From positions 2,604,001 through 2,668,000 of the forward strand of contig NZ_CP107772.1 in NCBI RefSeq assembly GCF_036345155.1: a DNA stretch of 64,000 bases, written 5' to 3'. The notes beneath the pieces were generated by a model, which saw nothing but the letters and a program-made list of their open reading frames with translations, did not search any database and was not told the DNA's origin. Source of the stretch: Streptomyces sp. NBC_00582 (GTDB taxonomy: Bacteria; Actinomycetota; Actinomycetes; Streptomycetales; Streptomycetaceae). This document shows positions 34,560 to 43,620 of the stretch, piece after piece (position 1 is the first letter of the stretch; every line of letters begins with the position of its first letter). The translations under genes and the position numbers were made by a program.

Positions 34560-34689
34560 CGCACCGGCGCCAGCGGCGTACTCCAGAGCCCTGTCCCGGT
34601 GCCCGGCTGCAGTGATCCGGTGAAACGCAACTGCCGGAACAGCCCCGTCGGCCCCGGCGGGGCTGCGCCGCCTCACGGCTCCCCTTGAG

Positions 34690-34832
34690 GTGGCCGCTAA
34701 CGCGGTCGCGCGACCGCGGCCACCAGGCGCCGTCCAGCAGGGCCGTTGCGGAACCGGTGGGAGCGAGCGTGAGGCGAGAGACGGGGGCGAGCCGCCTTCG
34801 GGTGAAGCCGGGCGGGAGATGGTCGCAGTCAT
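34690..34832 (-). pseudogene. DUF5994 remnant (frameshifted, 3' end lost)
   Basis: From ATG 34832 (MTATISRPASPEG) the reading shifts by one base to RLAPVSRLTLAPTGSATALL, then DGAWWPRSRDR, and ends in unrelated sequence at about 34690. So it is a fourth DUF5994 N-terminus with a frameshift and a deletion. The remaining DNA to 35131 holds no gene I can support. Confidence 0.7.
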
Positions 34833-35131
34833 GACGCGAACCCTGCCTCAGGCCGACCGGACCGGCCCGGCGTATCGGATCACCGAGAACGACACAGACA
34901 TGAGGCCGACGTTCGACCGGTGTTCGAAGGATCCTCGGTAACTCCGGCGTACTCCTGGGCAGTACGACTTGGACCGGTCGAGACGAGCCCGTTCCCTGCC
35001 GTTCAGGCATAGCGTTGATGCAGGTCGTACCGATCGTTGTCAACTCCGCAGTCGTCGATCCGCTGGTGTGTCGGCCTGTCAAGGCGTCCGCGGTTTCCGG
35101 CGAGGGTTTGCATGACTGGAAAGGCGGCATC

Positions 35132-36844
35132 GTGGAGGACATGGGAGATGAGGGGCGGTGCCGGTCGGCGGCCGAGCCGGATTTCTGGCGGCAGGTCGTC
35201 CGACGGCTGGGCACAGCTCTCATCGTGGTGGACTCCACCGGACGGATTCTCGCGGCCAACCCGGCCGCCGAGCGCCTGCTGGGCCGTGCCGCTGCCGCCA
35301 TGCGGGGTGAGGACGCACACGACCTGCTGCACCGGGACGCGGCCGGCCGCCCCGTCCCCCGGGAGCAGTGCCCGCTACTGCGGTCCCTGGCCGAGAGAGC
35401 CGAGGCACGGGCGGAGGGTGAGATCTGTCTGCGCGGTGACGGCCGTCTGACCGCGATCTCCTGGTCCGCTTCCCCCCTGACGGACGACAGCGCCTTCCAG
35501 GGCATGGCCGTGCTGTTGACCGACGCCGCCGGCGACCGCAGCACGCGTCGGGAGCGTGCGGCCTACACGCGGGCTCTGGAGGACCGCACCGAGCGGCTGA
35601 TGCTGGTGGCGGAGATCACCGACGTGCTGGGTCAGACACTCGAGATCGACGAGGCCCTCGCCCGGCTGGGCCGCCTGCTGGTTCCCCGCCTGGCCGACTG
35701 GGCGGCGGTGGACCTGCGGGTCGGTACCGGACAGGTCCACCGTGTGGCGGTGACGGGTCCCGGGGGCCGCGACGCCGCGCAGGAGGACTGGCACGAGTGC
35801 CTGCCCCAGGCGGAGGTGGGAGCCCGCTCTCCGCTGGTCCAGGTGCTGAACGGCGGTGATCCCGTCCTGCAGCGCGAAGCTGACGTCGCCGCTCCGGCCG
35901 GCTCTGCCCTGGCCGCCGTCCACAGCGGCTTCCTGCGGACGGTGGGCGCGACGTCCGCCATCACCGTGCCGCTGGGCTCCGCCCGTCAGGTCACCGGCGC
36001 CCTGACTCTGGTGCGCACCGCCCCGGAGTCCCCCTTCGACACCGACGACCTGAAAGTGGTGGGCGACATCGGCCGCCGGGTCGGCCTGGTCATCGACAAC
36101 GCCCGCCGGTTCGGCCGCCAGCGTGCCGTCGCCGAGGCCATGCAACGCAACCTGCTCGCCCCGCTGCCCCGGCTCGGCCGCCTACAACTGGCCGCCCGCT
36201 ACCAGCCCGCCCCGGCCGGCTCCCAGGTCGGTGGCGACTGGTACGACGCCTTCGAGCTGAAGGACGGCACGCTCGCGCTGGTCATCGGCGACGTCGTGGG
36301 TCACGATCTCACCGCCGCAGCCGGCATGGCACAACTGCACGGCATCTTGCGGTCACTGGCCTGGGACCGCCCCGGCCCACCCGGTGCTGTCGTGGACCGC
36401 CTCGACGACGCCCTGCCCGCCATCACCACCGTCCCCACGGCCACCCTCGTCCTCGCCCTGCTCGAAGGCAGCCCGCACACCGGCCCATGGACGCTGCGGT
36501 GGACCAGCGCCGGGCATCCGCCGCCCCTCCTGCTGACCCAGGACGGACAGGCGCAGTACCTCGAAGCCGGGCAGGGGCTCCTCCTCGGCGCCGGTTCGAG
36601 CACCGTCGGCAGCCGACCGAACGCCGCGCAGTCGCTGCCGCCGGGTTCCACCCTGCTGCTCTACACCGACGGCCTGATCGAAATCCCCGGCAGCGACCTC
36701 GACACCGGCCTCACCCGACTGCGCCACCACGCCCTCGCTTTCTCCCACGAACCGCTCGACACCCTGTGCGATCAGCTACTCGACCGCATGCCGCCCGGCA
36801 ACACCGACGACGTGGCCCTGCTCGCCCTGCGGATGCCGTCCTGA
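35132..36844 (+). CDS. PAS-GAF-PP2C (SpoIIE-type) serine phosphatase
   Basis: 570 residues from a GTG at 35132 (GGAAAGGCGG upstream); ATGs at 35015 and 35141 are alternatives. Residues 15-130 form a PAS domain (GTALIVVDSTGRILAANPAA), 160-330 a GAF domain, and 345-568 the PP2C/SpoIIE phosphatase with VGGDWYDAF, IGDVVGHDLTAAAGM, TSAGHPPPLLL, YTDGLIE and DDVALLALRMP; all metal-binding Asp positions are kept. A typical Streptomyces stress-signalling phosphatase acting on anti-sigma antagonists. Unlike its relative at 11103 the catalytic motifs are canonical. Confidence 0.92.
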   Translation: MEDMGDEGRCRSAAEPDFWRQVVRRLGTALIVVDSTGRILAANPAAERLLGRAAAAMRGEDAHDLLHRDAAGRPVPREQCPLLRSLAERAEARAEGEICLRGDGRLTAISWSASPLTDDSAFQGMAVLLTDAAGDRSTRRERAAYTRALEDRTERLMLVAEITDVLGQTLEIDEALARLGRLLVPRLADWAAVDLRVGTGQVHRVAVTGPGGRDAAQEDWHECLPQAEVGARSPLVQVLNGGDPVLQREADVAAPAGSALAAVHSGFLRTVGATSAITVPLGSARQVTGALTLVRTAPESPFDTDDLKVVGDIGRRVGLVIDNARRFGRQRAVAEAMQRNLLAPLPRLGRLQLAARYQPAPAGSQVGGDWYDAFELKDGTLALVIGDVVGHDLTAAAGMAQLHGILRSLAWDRPGPPGAVVDRLDDALPAITTVPTATLVLALLEGSPHTGPWTLRWTSAGHPPPLLLTQDGQAQYLEAGQGLLLGAGSSTVGSRPNAAQSLPPGSTLLLYTDGLIEIPGSDLDTGLTRLRHHALAFSHEPLDTLCDQLLDRMPPGNTDDVALLALRMPS

Positions 36845-37107
36845 ACCATGACGTGTGCAACTGCAGGCGTGGACATTTATTTTGAGGAGCGGTCGCGGAG
36901 CGTTACCCCCTGGTCGATGACGAGGAGACGGGTCCGCGTGAGACCCGCACGCCTGCCCTTCTTGGTGGAAGGGATCTGGTGTGCCGTGGACGCGACCGCT
37001 TCCAGTATGTCGGCCGCACGACCACGCACCGAGTTCACCGACGCCGGGTCGGTCGCGTGGATCGGTTGCGATCCGCCCGGCATCGGAGAGACATGCCGTA
37101 CCGTAGA
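36845..37107. other. No confident gene
   Basis: A short minus-strand frame (36877-37110, including GRAADILEAVASTAHQIP) exists but resembles no family known to me and has no ribosome-binding site. Treated as unassigned. Confidence 0.35.
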
Positions 37108-37250
37108 CACTCCTCAAAGGCGGTGGGATTTGCAGGAGCGAGGGATGCCTCTCGGTTGGGCGCGGAGAGTCCCGGGGTGACAGACTGTGCCTCGGCCGTC
37201 AGAGCGGCGGCGTCGCCCCCTCCTTGCTTCGGGTGCTCAGGAGGGGAGAA
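37108..37250 (+). pseudogene. Decayed excisionase-like HTH gene (scar B)
   Basis: GGCGGTGGGATTTGCAGGAG and the later CCTTGCTTCGGGTGCTC align with scar A (GGCGTTGAGATTTGCAAGGG and CCTTGCTTCGGGTGCTC). Frames must be switched to follow the HTH pattern, so the gene is dead. The whole copy with its hairpin is about 250 bp. Confidence 0.5.
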
Positions 37251-37295
37251 GCCGGGCGCAACGATGCCCTCGACGGCGTTGCACGCACCTATTTG

Positions 37296-37329
37296 AGAAG
37301 CCCCGTCGGACCGCACCGGTCCGGCTTCT
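37296..37329 (+). terminator. Hairpin after HTH scar B
   Basis: AGAAGC/GCTTCT outer and CGGACCG-CAC-CGGTCCG inner stems. Corresponds in position and sequence to the terminator after scar A. Confidence 0.6.
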
Positions 37330-37345
37330 CGTCGAACACCGCTAT

Positions 37346-37400
37346 CACAGACGCCCCTGTAACGGGGGATCGGTTGATGCCGTCCTGACCAGGTTCCCGG
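37346..37400 (-). mobile_element. IS110 end remnant
   Basis: GACGCCCCTGTAACGGGGGA, then CTGACCAGGTT, resembles the transposase-stop end of the IS110 copies (GACGCCCCTATAACGCGGG... then TCTGACCAGGTT at 8425-8468). Only about 55 bp are recognisable. The DNA from here to 37574 holds no gene I can support. Confidence 0.45.
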
Positions 37401-37574
37401 GAGCGGTCCCGGATGACGTCGACGATTTTGCGGACGTGCGTGACGTGAAACCGTCGTCCGTCACCTTCTACGACAGCATCGGCGACCCCACTGGGCGAAC
37501 ATCGGCAGGGGCACCTTCACAGCACGGTGAGACCAGGCGCGTAGCTGTGCCCATGGTGTCCGCAGCGCAGTTCA

Positions 37575-38300
37575 TCAGGGCCGGCAGGACGGCCGGACGC
37601 TGAGCAGTTCGGTCCTCAGTACGGGCGTGCCGTCGACAGGCGCCGGGTCCTGCGTAGTTGGCTCGATTCCGCCAGCAGCGATCTTGTCGAGCGTCTTCAA
37701 GCCGGCGGCACCGACCGTGCCGAACACCGTGTAGTTCGGTCGCAGCGCGGAGTCGCCGTAGACGACGAAGAACTGCGAACCATTCGTGTTCGGCCCGGCG
37801 TTGGCCATCGCCAACAGACCGCGCCCGTAAAGGCGACGGGTGCCGGTCGGATCGCTCGGTGCCGGCGGTAGGTCCACCGGCAGCTCGTCCTTGTACGCGT
37901 ACCCCGGCCCACCCTCGCCGGTGCCGGTCGGGTCGCCACACTGCAGGACCTTCAGCGTCGGATACGCCGTCAGCCGATGGCACACCGTACGATCGTAGAA
38001 CCGGTGGCGTGCCAGGTGCATGAAGCTCTGGACCGTGCACGGCGCCTTCGCCCGGTCCAGACGCAGCGGGAGCGGGCCCTGGCTCGTCCGAACAGCCATG
38101 TCGACCGTGCCGTGACTGGGGGTGTGCCGCGGGTCGGGCGGCAGGGGAACCGGCCGCGCCGCCGGCTCGTTCGGTGTCTGGGTGTACTGGCAGGGACCGT
38201 GCGTGGTTCGCGGCGGGGCATCGTGAGCGGAGGCGGTGGTGCTCCCCCCGGACACGACCAACGCTGCTGCCGCCAGCGCGGTTATGAGAACTCGGTTCAT
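37575..38300 (-). CDS. Secreted cyclophilin-type peptidyl-prolyl isomerase
   Basis: 241 residues from ATG 38300. Sec signal peptide MNRVLITALAAAALVVSGGS with an Ala-x-Ala cleavage site near residue 25. Cyclophilin domain: SFMHLARHRFYDRTVCHRLT, LQCGDPTGTGEGGPGYAYKD, LLAMANAGPNTNGSQFFVVY and NYTVFGTV. The catalytic Arg lies in CHRLT as in bacterial enzymes. Acts on prolyl bonds of exported proteins. It lies beside IS-scar DNA and the candidate defence pair, with which it has no evident functional link. Confidence 0.9.
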   Translation of the reverse strand: MNRVLITALAAAALVVSGGSTTASAHDAPPRTTHGPCQYTQTPNEPAARPVPLPPDPRHTPSHGTVDMAVRTSQGPLPLRLDRAKAPCTVQSFMHLARHRFYDRTVCHRLTAYPTLKVLQCGDPTGTGEGGPGYAYKDELPVDLPPAPSDPTGTRRLYGRGLLAMANAGPNTNGSQFFVVYGDSALRPNYTVFGTVGAAGLKTLDKIAAGGIEPTTQDPAPVDGTPVLRTELLSVRPSCRP

Positions 38301-38586
38301 CCCGCACACCCTCCAGAAGATCGCCAGATTTCGGAGCGGTCGCAGCCTAAAGCGCGGCCCGGCGGGCGAGAACCCGTCCGCAAGCCACATCCGCCTCCCA
38401 GCCTTCGGCCCGCGGCCGCAGGCCACTTCGTTCGGGTGCGGCACAGCGTCGGCTGGCCGATCAGGACGTCGGCCCGGTGTACGGCGGATGCTCCCCGAAC
38501 CCGGTCGAGCGGCCTCCCCAGTCCACAGAAGCCCCCACCGAACGCTGCCGTGCACATGAAGTGATCTCACCGGGGTGCCGCTGCCG

Positions 38587-39759
38587 TCATCTCGGGTCAC
38601 TCCGGGGGAAGGCGTCGCCGGTCGGCCAGTGTTCCGGCAGACCGAGAGCGGTGTGGACGGAGCGAATCGCGGGCTGGCGCTCGACCTGGATCCCAGCCAG
38701 TTGCGCGGTTGCCCAAGTAGGGAAGATGGGGGCAGGAAGCGAGGCGGGATCCGGGCTTTGCCAGAGAACGGGAGTGTTTTTCGTCCAGGTCCAGGGTGCT
38801 GGGTTGTTCACGACGAGTACGCCGCTCACACGGCTGTGAGCATGGTCGTAGGTGGCAGTCCAGTAGCCATCGGGCTTTCGACTGAAGGTCGATCCGCTGT
38901 CGTAGGCGTACTCAACCGTACTCCCGTACAGCGCTCTTTCGATGTCCTGATCTTGGGGGAAGTCGGCTGCATGGCCTAGCGCCACGATGAATGGCAGCTC
39001 CAGGTCACCATACTTCCCACCCTTGTGTGTGACGGCGTCGAGCACTCGCTCCGATCCGTCCTCGACCGCCCATGCCGAGGGGTAGACGCCGATTGTCCTG
39101 CTGGATGGATTGCCACGTTTGCCTGGGCTGCGGGGGATCGCTTGAAAGGTGAGGCACCAGCCAGCCTCTTGCCAAGTATGACTGGGAAGCGGCACCTTGC
39201 GCTCATGGTCGGCGATGACCTGGTCGGGGTCCAAGCTTGCAAGCCATCGCATCAGCCCGGACTTCAACCGTCTCTGCGGCGGCGTTGCCGTACCGGCACT
39301 GTGCAGTTCGCACGATACGAAGAAGTTCGGACTCGGCAAGCGATCGATAGCATCGCTCAACTGCGGTGGGAGCGAGTAAGACCCAGCGTCGCGCTTCTGG
39401 GCCTTCCAGATCGCCTCGACGACGAACTGCTCGTTGCCGCGAGTAACCAGAAAGTCGGGGTTGTAGCCACCTGTTCCCGTCTGCTGCTCAACCTCCACGC
39501 TGCAACCGGAACCGCGCAACATCTCGTGCAGGTACAACTCCCACAGCGCAGAGTAGACGTTCGTGTCGGAGTTTCGGTCCCGCAGCCGGCTGAGCAGGCC
39601 GGGCTGAGCCCTGTCCGGGAAGCGCGACCACCATCCGTTGATCACATCCCGAACCTGGTCCCAGAACGGACCGGCGACCCTCTCGAAGAACTCGGCCTGA
39701 GGCTCGGCCGCCCGCTTCGGCGCCGCATCCGTCCGATTCCGGCTCGCGTAAACACCCAT
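38587..39759 (-). CDS. Unknown protein with a PD-(D/E)xK-like pattern; candidate AIPR partner
   Basis: 390 residues from ATG 39759. Residues 80-115 read LHEMLRGSGCSVEVEQQTGT, then YNPDFLV and QFVVEAIWK, that is helix, strand, P-D, strand, E-x-x-x-K, the order of the PD-(D/E)xK nuclease core with a slightly long last spacing. The C-terminal half has many aromatic residues and no known domain. Codon usage is less GC-biased than the surroundings, suggesting transfer. It lies 223 bp downstream of the AIPR gene on the same strand, so they are probably one transcript. Nuclease role is inference. Confidence 0.6.
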   Translation of the reverse strand: MGVYASRNRTDAAPKRAAEPQAEFFERVAGPFWDQVRDVINGWWSRFPDRAQPGLLSRLRDRNSDTNVYSALWELYLHEMLRGSGCSVEVEQQTGTGGYNPDFLVTRGNEQFVVEAIWKAQKRDAGSYSLPPQLSDAIDRLPSPNFFVSCELHSAGTATPPQRRLKSGLMRWLASLDPDQVIADHERKVPLPSHTWQEAGWCLTFQAIPRSPGKRGNPSSRTIGVYPSAWAVEDGSERVLDAVTHKGGKYGDLELPFIVALGHAADFPQDQDIERALYGSTVEYAYDSGSTFSRKPDGYWTATYDHAHSRVSGVLVVNNPAPWTWTKNTPVLWQSPDPASLPAPIFPTWATAQLAGIQVERQPAIRSVHTALGLPEHWPTGDAFPRSDPR

Positions 39760-39982
39760 GACAGACGATCGTATGTCGCTCCGCGAGCCATTCTCATTCC
39801 ATTTCCACTGCGTCCCGACGACCGCAGCGCTCAACCGAGTCAACCGTTCTTACCCCTTCCGGTCCCCTGCTGAAGTGGCCGACCCGAGGAAGCGCACCGG
39901 CCGGTCCAGCCTCAAACGGGGGCACAGGCGCGAGACGCGCGAGGCTCGGACAAGACCAGCCGGAGGGAGATCGCCAGAACGC

Positions 39983-41722
39983 TCAGCCCTCGATGTGATA
40001 GCGGCTCTGGGACACGACGGCTTGGCGGATCTTGGTGGTGAAGTCGGTGGTGCGGGCGATCCGGTCAACTCCGCCGGCCTTGTTGCGGCGCAGGACGCTC
40101 TTGAAGCTCTGTTCCAGAGTTCCTGTCATGCGGAACATCAAGTCGTCGCTGAGATGGTCGAGGTCGATGTTGAGAAGGTCCCGCGGCGACGGCTGCCGTA
40201 GCCGTGTGAGGGTGTAGGCGGAAATGGCCGCCAGCGGGTAGAGCCAGTTCTCGAGCGAATCCCCCAGCAAGGGACGGTCTTCGGCGTACCGAGTGAGAAA
40301 CGCGCGCAGCCTGGTGTGCACGTCGAGGCACAGCCGGTAGATGTCCAGATCGTGCCGCGGCGAGAAGATCTGCGCATAATGCTGGTCGTCGAGCAGCAGC
40401 GCGTCGGAGTGCCGCAGCGCGGTGTGCGGTTCGCGCAGCACAAAGGCGGTGAACTCGCGGGCGAGCCGGGCCATGCTGACGACCCGGTCCAGAGGGAACC
40501 CGAGGTTGCGGTAGTAGCTGGCCCGGCGCTCGTAGTAGTAACCGCCCGCGTGACCGAGGCTCTCCTCGATGTCCTTCTGGATGGACTCTGTGGCGCGCAA
40601 CGCTCCGGCGGGCAGCTGGGTCTGGCTGTTGGTCGCCCGGATGATGCGGTCGCGAGCCGTGCCGTTCTCCGGAGCAACCACGATCTTCACCAGGAGGGAC
40701 CGGTCACGGTGCTGGCCGCCGTTCTGGAAGTAGCTGTAGATCTCATGGCTGGTCTGTAGCCCGTTGACGATCTGAGGCTCCCTGACCACGATCTTCTTGC
40801 CGGCGATCTGGGCGGCGTCCGCGACAACGGTGACACCGTTGTTGAACCACCAGAAGTCCTCGCCGGTACCGGACCTCAGGGTCTCACCGATGGCGTTGTT
40901 CACGGCGGTGGATCCCGCGTAGTCGCGCACGTTCGACTCGAACAACTCCAGGCGCAACGCCTCGTTGTCGGACGTGATGAAGCGGTAGTACTCGTCCAGC
41001 CGCGCCAGACATACGTATCCCTCGCCGAGCGACGTGCTCATCGGCGTTTCGGTGAACACCAACTGCGCGACGGCTTTCGCTCCCCGGGCAGTCCGCTCTC
41101 GCAGGTCAGCAGCATTGAGGTACTCCAAGTCAGCCCGCGTATCGGACGTGATCTTCGCAAGTTCCCGCCTGAGCCGGTCACCCTTGGCCTTCACGTTCGG
41201 GTGCGGCGTCTCAGCCGACTTGTTCGCGTAGATCACCTTGATGTGAACCTGCGGGAAGGAAGACGCTAGTTCCTCGAGAATGTGCAGGAAGCGGCGCGTA
41301 CGCTCCAGCAGTTTGGCGTTGGTGTGCGCGACCAGACCCTCCTCCTCCCGGCCCATATCCAGCAGAGTCGGCAGATGGAAGTGAAGCTTCTCGATCACAG
41401 ACTCCTGGTAACCCGACGAGTTCTTCGCCTGCAGAACGACCAGTTCGATCTTGCCAGCACGTGACGGAAGGAACTGATGCGCGTCAGCGGTGATGTAGCG
41501 CTCGTCCACGAACGTCCAGATACCGTCAATTCCGCAGTCGTGTGCACCGTCGACGATGCCGTCCATGATCTCGTCGTTGTCCAGGTCCCAGTCCTGAAGG
41601 GCCTTGTCCGCGGCGAAGAACGTGAAGAAGTCGTCCCGGCTCTTGTCCGGCGCGAGCTTACGATGCTGGTCCTCCAAGATGCGCTCCAGCAGCCGCTGAT
41701 CATTGCTCTGCACCGACACCAC
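39983..41722 (-). CDS. AIPR family protein (abortive-infection phage-resistance type)
   Basis: 579 residues from a GTG at 41722 (adjacent GTGs at 41719 and 41713 are equally possible; GGGG upstream). The AIPR domain covers about residues 230-540: NNAIGETLRSGTGEDFWWFN-NGVT, VREPQIVNGLQTSHEIY, LLVKIVVAPENGTARDRIIR and ATNSQTQL. The N-terminal part (KIELVVLQAKNSSGYQESV) resembles a PD-(D/E)xK-type QxK nuclease site. AIPR proteins occur in phage-defence loci. The gene and its partner at 38587 are flanked by HTH/IS110 scars, and their lower codon bias fits recent acquisition. Confidence 0.85.
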   Translation of the reverse strand: MVSVQSNDQRLLERILEDQHRKLAPDKSRDDFFTFFAADKALQDWDLDNDEIMDGIVDGAHDCGIDGIWTFVDERYITADAHQFLPSRAGKIELVVLQAKNSSGYQESVIEKLHFHLPTLLDMGREEEGLVAHTNAKLLERTRRFLHILEELASSFPQVHIKVIYANKSAETPHPNVKAKGDRLRRELAKITSDTRADLEYLNAADLRERTARGAKAVAQLVFTETPMSTSLGEGYVCLARLDEYYRFITSDNEALRLELFESNVRDYAGSTAVNNAIGETLRSGTGEDFWWFNNGVTVVADAAQIAGKKIVVREPQIVNGLQTSHEIYSYFQNGGQHRDRSLLVKIVVAPENGTARDRIIRATNSQTQLPAGALRATESIQKDIEESLGHAGGYYYERRASYYRNLGFPLDRVVSMARLAREFTAFVLREPHTALRHSDALLLDDQHYAQIFSPRHDLDIYRLCLDVHTRLRAFLTRYAEDRPLLGDSLENWLYPLAAISAYTLTRLRQPSPRDLLNIDLDHLSDDLMFRMTGTLEQSFKSVLRRNKAGGVDRIARTTDFTTKIRQAVVSQSRYHIEG

Positions 41723-41844
41723 GCGAGACCCCCAATCTCCGCAACCGGAACAAAGAGATGTTGGCAGGCTTGCGCGACCATGAACAGCCCGCGGACGAGA
41801 AGCCCGTACGCCCCTCGGCGGTGGCAAGCACCGCCTCAGACACC

Positions 41845-42060
41845 TCCCAGAGGCGTTCGACTTTGCAGAAGCGAAGGCTATGACCTGTTGGTCGCCAAGG
41901 ACTCCGGGCCGCATCTACCGCAGGCGTCTGTCATCACTACGCCCTCGCGTCAAGTGCTCGGTGGAGCAGAACCCAGGGGGTACGGTGCCACCGCCGGCGC
42001 TGCAGCACACCCGCTCGGAAGGCCCCGCCGGCCGCGTCTGCTGGGGCTTGCCCTCGAACG
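41845..42060 (+). pseudogene. Decayed excisionase-like HTH gene (scar C)
   Basis: GAGGCGTTCGACTTTGCAGA, then GAAGGCTATGACCTGTTGGTC and CCGGGCCGCATCTACCG, align with scar A (GGCGTTGAGATTTGC, GAAGGATACGGCCTGGTTGG, CCGGGCCGCATG). The hairpin GGCCCCGCCGGCCGCGTCTG-CTGGGGCTT at about 42018-42048 is degenerate. It separates the AIPR gene from IS110 copy B. Confidence 0.5.
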
Positions 42061-42180
42061 CCTCTCTCACAGGCGCTGTCACACGTCTGTCACCAACTAC
42101 GCCGACTCCCCCGAACTGCGATGCCCTGACCTGCCACTACGCACCCGCCCTGGACTGGCGTGGACGCCCATAGACGGTCT

Positions 42181-42288
42181 CTACAACCTGTGCCAGGTGG
42201 TGCCCAGGGAGGGACCCAGGATCAGGACGGGAGCCTCTTCTGGCCCGTCAAAGCGGTATTGCAGGGTGTTCGACGGTGTCTCACTCAC
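42181..42288 (-). pseudogene. 5' fragment of a 3-oxoadipate enol-lactonase-like gene (copy B)
   Basis: Same 35-residue frame as at 8291-8398 (GTG start, QYRFDGPEEAPVLILGPSLG, TTWH, stop) with a few substitutions. Its presence beside both IS110 copies shows that element and flank share a history. Confidence 0.6.
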
Positions 42289-42301
42289 GCCTCAGACCCT
42301 C

Positions 42302-43417
42302 TCACGTATCACGGACGCCCCTATAACGCAGGGGTGCGGGCAACCGGTCTGACCAGTTGAAGACCTCGCGGGCCGCATATCGCTTGAGGCATCGGACGAT
42401 CTCACGTCGGGTCTTGCCCTCCTGCGTGCGGCGTTCGTAGTACGCCTGGGTGCGCGGATCGTGGCGCAGCCGGGTGAAGACGATGCGGTGCAGAGCGGCG
42501 TTGGCCTGCCGGTCGCCGCCGTAGTTGAGCCGGCGCGTGCACCGACGGCCCGACGAATACTCGATGGGGCTGACTCCGCAAAGGGCAGCAAAGGACGCCT
42601 CGGTGTTCAGCCGCTCGGGGTTGTCCCCCATGGTGATCAGGAGAGTGACGGCGCTGTCCGGACCGATGCCCACCGGTACGAGCAGCTGTGGGGCGTGACG
42701 TTCGACGAGCCGGGTCAGGCGTTGGTTCAGCTCATTGATCTGTCCGGTGAGCTGTTCGATGCGTTCGGCGAGCATGCGCAACGTCATGTGGGTGGCCTGG
42801 GCCACCGCGTCCTCGTCTCCCCCACCATCGGGCGGGCTGAGGGTCGCGCAGGTGCGGAACAGCTCGGCATTGCCCAAGCTCGACAACCGCTCGCGCAGGG
42901 CGGGGTCGGCGATGACCAGGACGGCCTTGAGCTGGTTGATCGCCTGGGTACGGGCCTTGACCGCGGAGTCCTTGGCGAGTTTGTAGATCCGGGCGCTGTG
43001 TACCGGACCGTCGCCGGATTTGGCCCGGGCCCGGGCACGACCGCTGAGCACGGCCCGCGCGGCGGCCTGAGCGTCGAGCGGGTCCGACTTCCCCAGCAGT
43101 CGGCGGGCCGAGCGGTCGGGCCGGTTCACTTCGAACACCTGAATCTGCTGGGCCAGCAGGTAGCGGGACAGGCCCGCGCCGAAGGTGCCGGTGCACTCCA
43201 CACCGGCCCGGCGCACCGTACCCCGCTTGCGGGCCCACATGAGCAACTGTCGGTAGCCGGCCACCGTCGCGGGAAAGGACTCCGTTCCGAGGATCTTCCC
43301 GAGCGGGGAGATCACGGCGGCAACATGCACCTCGCCGTGCGTGTCCACGCCCAAGACGACCTCGCGCCGAACGGGCGGATCCGCGCTCGATGAGGTGCTG
43401 CGCTGTCGGGTCGTCAT
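42302..43417 (-). CDS. IS110-family transposase (copy B, altered C-terminus)
   Basis: 371 residues from ATG 43417. Nearly the same as copy A (GVDTH, KSDPLDA, GIGPDSAVTLLITMGD, CGVSPIEYSSGRR). One base is missing near 42355 (CCAGTTG against CCAGGTTG in copy A), so the last residues change from FNLVRPVARTPAL to FNWSDRLPAPLRYRGVRDT and the stop moves outside the GCCCCTAT repeat. Activity is uncertain. Confidence 0.88.
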   Translation of the reverse strand: MTTRQRSTSSSADPPVRREVVLGVDTHGEVHVAAVISPLGKILGTESFPATVAGYRQLLMWARKRGTVRRAGVECTGTFGAGLSRYLLAQQIQVFEVNRPDRSARRLLGKSDPLDAQAAARAVLSGRARARAKSGDGPVHSARIYKLAKDSAVKARTQAINQLKAVLVIADPALRERLSSLGNAELFRTCATLSPPDGGGDEDAVAQATHMTLRMLAERIEQLTGQINELNQRLTRLVERHAPQLLVPVGIGPDSAVTLLITMGDNPERLNTEASFAALCGVSPIEYSSGRRCTRRLNYGGDRQANAALHRIVFTRLRHDPRTQAYYERRTQEGKTRREIVRCLKRYAAREVFNWSDRLPAPLRYRGVRDT

Positions 43418-43517
43418 GATGGTGTGCCTCCCACAGGCTGACGTACTGGGTGATGGCACCGGCCTGCTTGGGGCGGTCTGAACCGTGATGGCGCCTGAAA
43501 CTCGGCAAGGCCCCTAT
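42317..43517 (-). mobile_element. IS110-family element, copy B
   Basis: Bounded by direct repeats GCCCCTAT at 42317-42324 and 43510-43517. Similarity with copy A extends past both repeats (left to about 42150, right to about 43582), so the duplicated unit is larger than the presumed IS. Confidence 0.65.
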
Positions 43518-43620
43518 AGGGACACGCCCTGTGGCTCGGTGGCAGGCAGCATCCCGCAACAGCAGTCGACGGGTCCGTGACTGGGGGGCCTCCCCCTGAG
43601 GGCTCGGCCCGTCACCCAAG

